From an uncultured Saprospiraceae bacterium (lineage in GTDB: Bacteria; Bacteroidota; Bacteroidia; Chitinophagales; Saprospiraceae), in the NCBI GenBank assembly GCA_937928405.1, contig CALFWZ010000002.1, positions 1-46,395 of the forward strand: 46,395 nucleotides of DNA, written 5' to 3'. Every line of letters starts with the position of its first letter. The first letter of the stretch is position 1. A program made the translations under genes and the position numbers. The notes below the pieces were generated by a model. That model worked only from the letters and a program-made list of their open reading frames with translations, was not told where the DNA came from and did no database searches. Shown in pieces: positions 15,131 through 24,800 of this stretch.

Positions 15131-18100
15131 CTATCGTAGTAGCGATACGTCGCCCGCAAAATTTTCTCTGGTACCATCTTCAAATAGTACATCAACAGAA
15201 TAAATATAAACACCAGTGCTTGCTGGCCGACCTCTGATCTGACCATTCCAACCAAAATTCTGGCGTAATGGATCTACATTTAATTCTTCGTATAGCTGAC
15301 CTCCCCAACGAGAGAAAACGCGAAACGCAAGAATTTTTTCTACCCCTGGTCCTGTGTAAACTTTAAAGCGATCGTTTTCGCCATCTCCATTAGGAGAAAA
15401 GGCACTCGGTATATAAACCGGTAATGTTTTTTCTACAAAAACGGTTACCTGCCCCTCTCCTTGACAACCAATCTCATTTTCGGCATTGACAAAATAAGTA
15501 GTCGTTTGCCATGGACGAACGTAAGTAAGGAATGTATTAGAGTCTGGCGGTACTACCGCAGAATTACTTGACCAGACAATACTGCTAACAGCCTGATTAA
15601 ATCCAGTAATCAACTCAACGCTGTCTCCAAAATCCAGATATTGATCTGGACCTAAATCCACAATTATTTCTTCCGGCTGATTCACTATCACCGTATCTTC
15701 GGCAATACATCCATTGGCATCGGTAATCATGGCCACGTATGTACCTGCTGTCATTCCAAAAAATTCGTTTTCAATATAAGAGGTACGCACATCAAAATCA
15801 TAGAGATAGTCTCCGGCACCTCCCTGTACATTGACAAAGGATACTCGTCCATCGTTTTCTCCAAAACAAGAAACATCTGTAATTTCAAATTCTGCCGTAA
15901 TAGCATCTGGTTCTGTTAGGAAAATTGAATCCATAGAGATACAGTCATTTCCATCCGTCATCGTTACGTGATACCATCCGGTTCCTAATCCCGATACTTC
16001 TGTTCCCGTATCTCCATGACTCCAATCGAAGGTATAAGGTGCTATCCCGTTTTCTGGTTGTACAAATAAAACACCGTTGGTTTCACCAGGACAAGTAATC
16101 TCATCTACAATACTGATGTCTGGTAAAATATCTGGTGTACACTTACAAAGTACTACATCCGAAAAGATAACTGGTGAACAAAGTGCTCCATCATTTATTT
16201 CAAAATAATAAGTATCACCACTATTCAGCGGATCACTAATAAATACATTACCATTCAATCTTCCCGGAGATCCCATTACTTGATAAAGCAATGGATTTCC
16301 TCCTGTTATTTCAAAGCTCACGGTATAAGCAGTACCTTCGTCATTACAAGTAGTGACAAAATTAATTGTATCGGGACGTTCAACCACGTTGACGGTAACA
16401 AATTGTACTCCGTCAAACACATTACCAACACAATTCGGTGCATTCGTTGTTTGAATACTCACTAAACTATAAGTAGTTGTATCCATTGGCATTACTGGAA
16501 TCGTATGACCATTATCGATTCCGACAAGATCAAAGCTATTAGCTCCATCTGTATAGGTTACATCGAATGGACCAACGCCAGCGATTTCAAAAACAATCTC
16601 ATGTCCGTTACCCGCACAAATCGTACTATCACCAACGATATTGATTACTGGAATTGGCGTAAAGACCACTGGCTGACCAATAGCTACTTGCAAACAAGGG
16701 TTTAAAGTTCGATCTAAAATGGGCACACCAGCGCCATCGTCATCACCCGCTACAGCAGAGATATAATAAGTCTCTCCGTAAACCAGCATATTGTTATAAT
16801 TAAATTCTGGAACCGTATTGGCCAGTAAAACATTTCCTAATTGATTGCTATTCCCATCATGTAAAACAAAAGCAAAAGCATCGTTACCATCTAGGGTTGG
16901 TGTCCCAGTATACGTGCCGATTGCTGTCGTTCCATCACATACCCTGACGGTATCTTGATCCATCACCACTGTTTCTGTTGTACAATCACAAACATGAATT
17001 CCATCTACTGTGAATGGACTACAATTATTAACGTCATTAACGACGAAGCTATAAGCAGTTCCACTTGGAACAAAATCACTAGTAAAAATATTCGCAACAG
17101 CATCGTATGTACCAGGGCCTGTTACTGTGTAAGAAGCCGGATCACCTAAGCTAATTGAGAAAGTCACCTGATATTCTGTATTCGTATTGTTACATACTAC
17201 TTGAATATTTTCAGCCACTGGACTTTCGTTGATGGTGACCTGTGCTATTCCTGTTCCAGTACCGACACAAGCAGCGCCTGTATTATCCGTAATAGATAGA
17301 ATTGAAAAGGTTGTATTAATCAATGGACTAACTGCCGCAGTGGCATTGTCCATAATATTATCTAAGGTATAATTATTTGTACCATCCGTATAAACTACAT
17401 CGAACGGAGGCGTTCCTTCGGTAAAATTAAAAGTAAGAATAGCATTATCTCCTTGACAGATAGATTCCATACCACTGATTGATCCAACCGGAGTGGCGTA
17501 AAAAGTAACCGGTACACCAGGGCTGATCGTCGTACATACATGTCCAAGATCAATCGTTCCTGATCCGTTATCCTGTCCTGCAATTGGAGAAATATAGTAG
17601 GTTACTCCAATCATCATACCAGGTAGGAAATTGAAATTCCCATCTGTATTAATTTCTAAAATATTACCTAAACTTCCTCCGGCATTATCATGCAGTACAA
17701 ATCCTAAAATATCGTTGGCGACCAAAACTTCATCATTTTGATGCAAATTCAACATAGAAACAGGTGTTCCTTCACAGACTTCAATAGGACTAGATAAGTC
17801 CATTGTTCCGGCATCTGTACTACAACCACAGTTTCGTACACCCGATACTTCTACGGAAGGACATCCGCTATTATCTGAAACAATGAAACTGTAAGCAACA
17901 CTATTATTAATAAAATCACTGGTAAAAATATTTCCTGTCAAGGTACCATTACCCGTAACACTGTAAGAGCTTGGATCACCTCCAGTAATTTCAAAACTAA
18001 CGGTATAGCCTGTAACGCTGGCATCGCAAGTTTCATTTACATTGATAGCAGCTAACGTTGGATAATGCGTGATTACCGCGCTACCACTTAGCGTACCTGC

Positions 18101-20800
18101 ACAAGTGTTATTATCTTCAACAGAGACCAAAGTAAAAGTACTGGTCTGTGTAATATTTACACTTTCAGTATGTCCATCATTGATTCCTGTGAGCGAAAAA
18201 TCTGTCGTACCGTCCGTATAGACCACATCATAAGGTCCGCTACCTGTAAAATTAAAAGTTAAGTCCACTGCCGTATTTCCACAAACGGAAGTATTACCAC
18301 TAATAGTCGCCGTTGGAACCGCATGTACTTGTATTTCAACTGGACTTCCAACAATATCACCTGGACATCCTGTGGCGTCCGTTAACGATACGATCGAATA
18401 AGTTGTATTGGCATTTACCGTAACTAACTCAGTAGCACCGTCCATAATTCCTGTCAACGTCGTGTTGGTCGTTCCATCTGTAAAGACCACATTAAAAGGG
18501 CCAGTACCATTTAAGTCAAAAAATAACGAAGCCTCCTCACCTGGACAAACCGGACCATTGCCGTCAATTTCTCCTACAGGGTTGGCTGTTTCTGTTACTG
18601 TAATGGTAATTATTTGTTCACAACGTCCAGGAGATTCTGCTCTTAAATAATAATCTCCAGCAGTGGATACCACCGTATTTGTTAATGGAAGAATTCCAAG
18701 GTTAGCAAAAAATGGATCATCATAATATTGAATTACTACCAAATTAGCATTATTAGCATCTACGAATGAAACCGTGTCCAGATCTACGGAACTACCCGCA
18801 CACATAAATGGCTGATTCGTGATCGTAATATCTGGTCGTGGCTCAATGACCACCTCAATGGGGTCTACATCAAAACAACCATTAGCTGTTTCAAATCTTA
18901 GCCAGTAAGTCCCTCCTACTGATACCACGGGAGAGCTTAGTTCATTGGTCATATTAACCGCATCTAGGCTATCTGTATAAAAAGTTTTTGTTCCAGGTCC
19001 CCAACCCATTTCGACTACGGCCACCTGTGCATCAAGATCGATCACCGTAGGTTGACAAACGGGAGATGGGTTTCTTACTTCGACGTCTACGTGTTCGATA
19101 TCTACAAATACCGAAGTAACATCATAACAATTCATGCTAGTTTGTACTCGGATAAAATAAGTACCCGTGGTATCGACTAGAGGTGGATTAATAATAGGCC
19201 ATCCATTATCCGCATCGGCTTGAGTGGCATGGTAACTAACCGCACCCACAGATCCAGATATATTCAGTGGAATATTTGATAAATTAACTATTTCAGGAGC
19301 ACAAGATACCGCAGGATCATTTGCGGTTACTTGGGTATTAGGACTAGTTGTTACGTTAATACAATCCTGTGGTCCAGGTCCGCAATCATTTGCTACGGTA
19401 ACACAAAGTTGACCACCACTAGTTCCCCAATCAATGCTTACTTCATTTTCATCCGTTGCACTAGTAATCGTACCATCTCCCCCGGTTAGTGTCCAATCGA
19501 AAATAGTAGCATTGGGACTATTTACTTGATAGGTTACATCCGTTGAATTTTCACAAACTGGATTATTACCATCTATGGTTGCCGACATAGGAGCCGTAGG
19601 TAATACGGTAATCTCTACTGACCCAGTAATAGGTTGCGAACCTCCTGTGATGGTAACGGTATAATTAGTTGTTGTCGTTGGAGAAGCTGTTGGATTTGGC
19701 GACGTAGGATCATCTAATCCCGTTGTAGGCGACCAACTATAAGAATAGGGTCCATATCCAACTGCCAAAGCTTGTAGCTGAGTACTCTCTCCGTTACAGA
19801 TAATATCATCATTAGTTGTCACCGAAGCATCTCCTACCCCGCTTAAAATCGTAATTCTATAATCACAAATAGAACCATTAAAACCATCAATATGAATATA
19901 ATAAATTTGTCCTACTATAAAATCATCTGCCGACCATTGAGAGACTACTGGTGAACCAGGATTTAAACATTCCGCGTTGGGAACGGTAAAATTCACACAA
20001 TCAGTGGTGGTAAAAATATGTGCCTGAATAGCAACAGGAATACCAGGACCGTTTGAGGCGCAGTTATAGCCTTCAATTTCCATTTCGACTAAGTTACTCG
20101 AAGGGACAAAAGCAATCCATGCGTTATTTTCAATGTTTGCACAAAATTGATCAATGGTGCTGGGTTCTGCTGTATATCCTCCAGTGTTTCCGCAGTAACC
20201 ATTTAACTCATCAGAAGACATTAAGATTGCCTCACAACAGGCATTACCAGCCAACAAATTACCTTCACAGGCGGTAGGATTTACCGCAGTAGAAGCTTCA
20301 TCTCCATAGGCACAAATGCTATAAGCACCATTATTATTATTTCCATTCTCCCATACTCTGATCCAGTAAGTTTTTCCTAAATTTTCAAAATTACAACCAT
20401 CTGTAATTCTCACTAAGGCATTATTGCCTCCACCACTGTTATCATCACAACTTAGCAAAGTAAGATTACCACAATCATCTCCACTATAAATAGCCAATGC
20501 CCCATCAAAGGCACTCAATGAAGTCAATTCAACAATAACTTCCAGACCATTATTGGGCATTACGACATTATACCAATTATCTCCCCCTTGGTAATCACCG
20601 CAGGACGGAGCAGGAACACCTGTTGTTCCCGTGGCAGTAACATTTGTTCCAGCTGAAGGAATACAGATCATTCCAGAAACCGGTAGATTAACAGAAGTAC
20701 AGGGATCATCCTGAGACCACCCATTAGTACTAAAGACCAGTAAAAAGAACAAGATAGAAAGGTGTAGACCTTTCCCTAATGGAAAATTAAATTGACTCAT
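15131..20800 (-). CDS. Giant type IX-secreted protein with CHU_C (type B) sorting domain and SprB repeats
   Basis: An 1889-residue exported protein. Residues 1-30 are a signal peptide. Two Cys-rich beta domains follow (to about residue 325), resembling those found at the start of Bacteroidota adhesins. Then come an Ig/PKD-like region; four related domains (core YTDGT(N/T)...L.GI.DG) interleaved with a Cys-rich pair (SFEITGGDPSSYSVTGNG, ending in a CDC/CGC cluster); two SprB repeats from about residue 1565 (ITCPGETNGVLFVQPENG..., VSCFGENDGRVSFVNVQGG...); and from about 1797 the gliding-motility-associated C-terminal domain (VYIPSAFSPNGDGENDRFKV ... GVYIYSVDVLFEDG). Type B sorting domains direct type IX export, with the protein often bound on the surface without proteolytic anchoring as in type A. 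SprB-type proteins are gliding adhesins, so this is a likely surface adhesin. Very low Lys, high Thr/Asn/Asp, as usual for such proteins. Confidence 0.93.
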   Translation of the reverse strand: MSQFNFPLGKGLHLSILFFLLVFSTNGWSQDDPCTSVNLPVSGMICIPSAGTNVTATGTTGVPAPSCGDYQGGDNWYNVVMPNNGLEVIVELTSLSAFDGALAIYSGDDCGNLTLLSCDDNSGGGNNALVRITDGCNFENLGKTYWIRVWENGNNNNGAYSICAYGDEASTAVNPTACEGNLLAGNACCEAILMSSDELNGYCGNTGGYTAEPSTIDQFCANIENNAWIAFVPSSNLVEMEIEGYNCASNGPGIPVAIQAHIFTTTDCVNFTVPNAECLNPGSPVVSQWSADDFIVGQIYYIHIDGFNGSICDYRITILSGVGDASVTTNDDIICNGESTQLQALAVGYGPYSYSWSPTTGLDDPTSPNPTASPTTTTNYTVTITGGSQPITGSVEITVLPTAPMSATIDGNNPVCENSTDVTYQVNSPNATIFDWTLTGGDGTITSATDENEVSIDWGTSGGQLCVTVANDCGPGPQDCINVTTSPNTQVTANDPAVSCAPEIVNLSNIPLNISGSVGAVSYHATQADADNGWPIINPPLVDTTGTYFIRVQTSMNCYDVTSVFVDIEHVDVEVRNPSPVCQPTVIDLDAQVAVVEMGWGPGTKTFYTDSLDAVNMTNELSSPVVSVGGTYWLRFETANGCFDVDPIEVVIEPRPDITITNQPFMCAGSSVDLDTVSFVDANNANLVVIQYYDDPFFANLGILPLTNTVVSTAGDYYLRAESPGRCEQIITITVTETANPVGEIDGNGPVCPGEEASLFFDLNGTGPFNVVFTDGTTNTTLTGIMDGATELVTVNANTTYSIVSLTDATGCPGDIVGSPVEIQVHAVPTATISGNTSVCGNTAVDLTFNFTGSGPYDVVYTDGTTDFSLTGINDGHTESVNITQTSTFTLVSVEDNNTCAGTLSGSAVITHYPTLAAINVNETCDASVTGYTVSFEITGGDPSSYSVTGNGTLTGNIFTSDFINNSVAYSFIVSDNSGCPSVEVSGVRNCGCSTDAGTMDLSSPIEVCEGTPVSMLNLHQNDEVLVANDILGFVLHDNAGGSLGNILEINTDGNFNFLPGMMIGVTYYISPIAGQDNGSGTIDLGHVCTTISPGVPVTFYATPVGSISGMESICQGDNAILTFNFTEGTPPFDVVYTDGTNNYTLDNIMDNATAAVSPLINTTFSILSITDNTGAACVGTGTGIAQVTINESPVAENIQVVCNNTNTEYQVTFSISLGDPASYTVTGPGTYDAVANIFTSDFVPSGTAYSFVVNDVNNCSPFTVDGIHVCDCTTETVVMDQDTVRVCDGTTAIGTYTGTPTLDGNDAFAFVLHDGNSNQLGNVLLANTVPEFNYNNMLVYGETYYISAVAGDDDGAGVPILDRTLNPCLQVAIGQPVVFTPIPVINIVGDSTICAGNGHEIVFEIAGVGPFDVTYTDGANSFDLVGIDNGHTIPVMPMDTTTYSLVSIQTTNAPNCVGNVFDGVQFVTVNVVERPDTINFVTTCNDEGTAYTVSFEITGGNPLLYQVMGSPGRLNGNVFISDPLNSGDTYYFEINDGALCSPVIFSDVVLCKCTPDILPDISIVDEITCPGETNGVLFVQPENGIAPYTFDWSHGDTGTEVSGLGTGWYHVTMTDGNDCISMDSIFLTEPDAITAEFEITDVSCFGENDGRVSFVNVQGGAGDYLYDFDVRTSYIENEFFGMTAGTYVAMITDANGCIAEDTVIVNQPEEIIVDLGPDQYLDFGDSVELITGFNQAVSSIVWSSNSAVVPPDSNTFLTYVRPWQTTTYFVNAENEIGCQGEGQVTVFVEKTLPVYIPSAFSPNGDGENDRFKVYTGPGVEKILAFRVFSRWGGQLYEELNVDPLRQNFGWNGQIRGRPASTGVYIYSVDVLFEDGTRENFAGDVSLLR

Positions 20801-21088
20801 ATTAGCATGTTTAACCCACAGATTATAGACCTGCGGTGGAGATAAGCAGGATTTTTACATCCCCGGAACCACTTTTTTCTCCTCTTTTTAGATATTATCA
20901 GGTACTAAAAGGCCGTTATAAGTCCTTTAGAAGCCCTAACACCGTGTGTTAAAGCAAAAGTTCTGCCACTTTGAATAGTCGTTTTTCTTATATTTACTTT
21001 TAATTTGGAAAAGGATTTGCAATAGTTCAGCAGATAAAGAATCTGTTTTAGAATGTTCACAAACAGATTCATAGTTAACTACCTTATT

Positions 21089-21814
21089 ATGAATAAGATT
21101 ATTATGCTTGTTTTAGTGGGAATAGCCAGCCTTTATTTTGCTAAGACAGATCAAAATGAAGCTGTGGAAGTTAAGGACTCTCCTATGACGCCTGTAATTC
21201 AACAAGCTATCGATCAAGAATTAAAGGAATTTAGCAAGCTGGTCCATCGAACTAAAGCAGATACCAGTGTAGCCGAAATGTTTCCTACCATTCCTGAAAA
21301 TAGATATCCTGCTATCTTTCGAGCTTACCCTGATTTTGTCAGTGATGGTTTTGATTTCCCGGTAGGAGTACCCAATGCACGCAATTATTACAAAGCGCAA
21401 AACTTTGGAGATAATAGACATCTAGGCGAAGATTGGAATGGGAGAGGTGGCGGAAATACAGACTTGGGAGATCCCGTTTATAGTATTGGGAATGGATTGG
21501 TTACCTTTTCAAAGGATGTTTGTTGTGGATGGGGAAAAACAGTACGAATCGTTCATCACCTGCCTAACCATCCTGAATATCCGTATGTAGAATCCGTCTA
21601 CGCACATTTGCACACTATGGATATTACCGTTGGCTCTTTGGTAAAACGAGGCCAACGTATTGGAACGATTGGTAACGCCAATGGCCGATACAACGCTCAT
21701 TTACACTTAGAAATGAGAAATTTCATTAATATGTCTTTAGGCCCTGGCTATGGAGATGATCAATTTGGGTATTTAGTTCCAACTGAGTTTATTCGATTGA
21801 ATCGACCTTACTAA
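21089..21814 (+). CDS. M23-family zinc peptidase, secreted
   Basis: A 241-residue peptidoglycan-type endopeptidase. An in-frame ATG lies 36 bases earlier (21053), but MNKIIMLVLVGIASLYFA is a better signal sequence, so 21089 is preferred. The catalytic region is near residues 115-225: HLGEDWN (the H-x3-D metal motif), GDPVYSIGNGLVTFS, then VYAHLHTM and the closing HLHLEMR (H-x-H), all as in lysostaphin-type metallopeptidases. The domain is full and the zinc ligands intact. These enzymes cut peptide cross-links in the wall, or rarely serve in other roles. The C-terminus has no sorting domain. It converges on the metalloprotease gene across a strong bidirectional terminator. Confidence 0.9.
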   Translation: MNKIIMLVLVGIASLYFAKTDQNEAVEVKDSPMTPVIQQAIDQELKEFSKLVHRTKADTSVAEMFPTIPENRYPAIFRAYPDFVSDGFDFPVGVPNARNYYKAQNFGDNRHLGEDWNGRGGGNTDLGDPVYSIGNGLVTFSKDVCCGWGKTVRIVHHLPNHPEYPYVESVYAHLHTMDITVGSLVKRGQRIGTIGNANGRYNAHLHLEMRNFINMSLGPGYGDDQFGYLVPTEFIRLNRPY

Positions 21815-21871
21815 TGCTAATAAAAAAATACCTGAACGCTTAAGTAGCCTTCAGGTATTTTTTTATTAGCA
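21815..21871. terminator. Bidirectional terminator between convergent peptidase genes
   Basis: A perfect 22-bp inverted repeat: TGCTAATAAAAAAATACC plus TGAA at 21815-21836, with its complement at 21850-21871, around a 13-base loop. The seven-base A run gives a T run on each strand, so it can stop transcription both ways. It begins on the base after the M23 stop codon and ends 12 bases before the metalloprotease gene's last codon. Confidence 0.9.
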
Positions 21872-21882
21872 TTCACTATTAC

Positions 21883-24800
21883 TTACTTTTCAATCAAAAT
21901 TTTACGATAGCCAACCGTTTCTCCAGCTTGTAATTGGATAATATAAGTACCCGCTGCTAAATGCGTCCAATCATATTCGCGAGTTAATCTACCATTGAAA
22001 TCTTGGCTTTCTGAATACAGTATTCTACCAAGAACATCGATCAATCTAATTTCTAAATCAGTCGTAGGTTCTCCTTCTATATTAATAGTAACCATACCCA
22101 ATCCAGGATTTGGATACACTTCAAATAATGAAACCAATTCTTCATCTAGAATATTCGTAATGGTAATCATGACTGTTTCCGATGTGGTCACGGTACCACA
22201 TAATCCCACGGCTGTAAGAGAAACGGTATAAGTCCCACTCGACGTATATGTATGTGTAGGATTGACTTCCATACTCGTTGTTCCATCTCCAAAACTCCAG
22301 ACAAATCCCGTGGCATTCGTCGAATTATTTTCAATAGAAATTTCATCACCAGCAGTAGTTAAGCTAAATTCTGCCACAGTCTCTGGGAAGACTTCGATGT
22401 AATCAATCTGAGTCAAGGTATTCATTCCACTGGCATTAGATACCGTCAAAGCAACGGTATAAGTTCCAGGAGTATCGTAAACTACTGTTGGGTTCTGTTC
22501 ATCTGAACTTGCGGGTGTCCCTCCTATAAAACTCCAACTCCAAGCATTGGCGCTTTCGGAAGATTCGTCCTGAAAGTCAATTGTAAGTGGTGCACAACCT
22601 GAACGTGTTGCAGCGGTAAATCCAGCTTGTGGTAAGGATATAATAGTGATGGTTACTATTTCCGTAGAAATCATTCCACATTCGTTTACTGCCGTTAAAA
22701 TAACATCATATTGTCCTTCTAATAAATATTCATGAATCGGATTAATTTCATTACTGGTAGTTCCATCTCCAAAATCCCAAGTATACTGATTACCATTAGT
22801 TGTCGTATTAGTAAAAATAACCTCGCTTCCATTGATACTTGTCGTAAACCCAGGTGTTGGTAAAGGAGCTATCGTTACAAAATCTATTTCCGTAGCTGTC
22901 GTAGCTCCACTATCATTTGAAGCAACTAAGGTCACCGTATAAGTTCCTGCATTTTCATAAACTATGGTTGGATTTTGATTGGTAGAACTAGATGGGGTTC
23001 CGCCTGGAAAACTCCATGACCAACTCGTCGTATTACTCGTTGATTGATCCGTAAAATTAACCGTCAGTGGTGCACAACCACTCGTATTTCCAGCAATAAA
23101 AGCAGCTTGAGGAATCGAAGATGTACTTACTATTTGTTCAATTGTAACTGACCCACAATCATTCGTCGCCGTTAAGATAACTGTGTACTGACCATCGTCT
23201 GGATAAGTATGGACAGGATTGGTTGCTGTACTACTTGTACCATCTCCAAAATCCCAACTATAGCTCGTCGCATCTGTCGAAGTGTTGGTAAACGTTACCG
23301 TATTTTCATCTGAACTGGTCGTGAAACTTGGAACCGCTAGCGGCGCTACCGTGATATAATCTGTTTGTGTTACCGTGCTACTTCCCGTTCCATTACTCGC
23401 TACTAATGTCACCGTATATACGCCCGCTGTGGCATACGTCACCGTCGGGTTTTGATCGGTAGAACTGGATGGGGTTCCGCCTGGAAAACTCCATGACCAA
23501 CTCGTCGTATTGCTCGTTGAACCATCTGTAAAGTTTACCGTAAAGGGTGCACAACCGCTCGTCCCACTTGATGTAAACGCTGCTCCGGGCGCAGAAGACG
23601 TCGTTATAATTTGTTGGCTCGTTTCTGACCCACAATCATTCGTCGCCGTTAAGATGACTGTATATTGACCATCGTCTGGATAAGTGTGGACAGGATTAGT
23701 TTCGGTACTACTTGTACCATCTCCAAAATCCCAACTATAGCTTGTCGCATTCGTAGACGTATTCGTAAACGTTACGGTGTTTTCATCAGAACTTGTCGTG
23801 AAGCCTCCGCTTGGGCCAGCTAACACGGTGATAAAATCATCCACATTAACAAATGAATTCCCAACACTATTAGTCACGGTTAAGCTTACTTCAAAGTCTC
23901 CGGGATTATCGAAGACAACAGTCGGATTTTGGTCCGTAGAAGTTGCCGGCATTCCTCCTTCAAAGGTCCAATCCCAAGAAGTTGCGCTAATGGATTGATC
24001 AATAAAGTTAACAGTCAATGGAGCGCAACCACTAACGATATCTGCATCAAAAATAGCTTGAGGAGGCACTAACAACGAAATAGTTTGAGTGATTACATTC
24101 GTTCCACAATCATTCAGTGCAATTAGCATTACATCATAATTTCCACCTTGCGTATATACATGGGTTGGATCTATTTCTGTGCTAGTATTTCCATCTCCAA
24201 AATCCCAACTGTAACTATCTGCGCTAGTAGAACTATTCACAAAATTTACTTCTAGTCCATTGATACCAAAAGTAAAATTAGGTTCCGGAATTCCCTCTAC
24301 TGTAATATAGTCGATGATTTGATAAGAATCAGATCCACTAGCATTAAAGACATCCATTGTAACAGTAAAAGTTCCGGGGATTGCAAATTCTACGGTTGGA
24401 TTTTGGAGGTCTGAAGTAGTAGGATTTCCTTCTTCGAAGGTCCAGAACCACTCTTCGGGGGTATTAGTAGAAATATCTGTAAAATCTACAACTAACGGAG
24501 CACAGCCCGATATCGGATTTCCAATAAATTCAGCGGATGGTGGTAAAACAATTTGGATAGTTTTGGTAATGCTTTGCTGTCCACAATTATTAAAAACAGT
24601 AAAAACCACATCATAGAAGCCACTTTCGAAGTAAACATTATTAGGTTCAAAAGCGGTACTAGTATTTCCGTCACCAAAATCCCAAAGATAGGTAAGTCCA
24701 TTTTGAGAGGTATTCACAAAATCTACCAATCCTAGGTCGATGGAAGTTTCGAAATCAGCGGTTGGCTGAGCTTCTACATTAATCAAGTTATTGATTGTTT

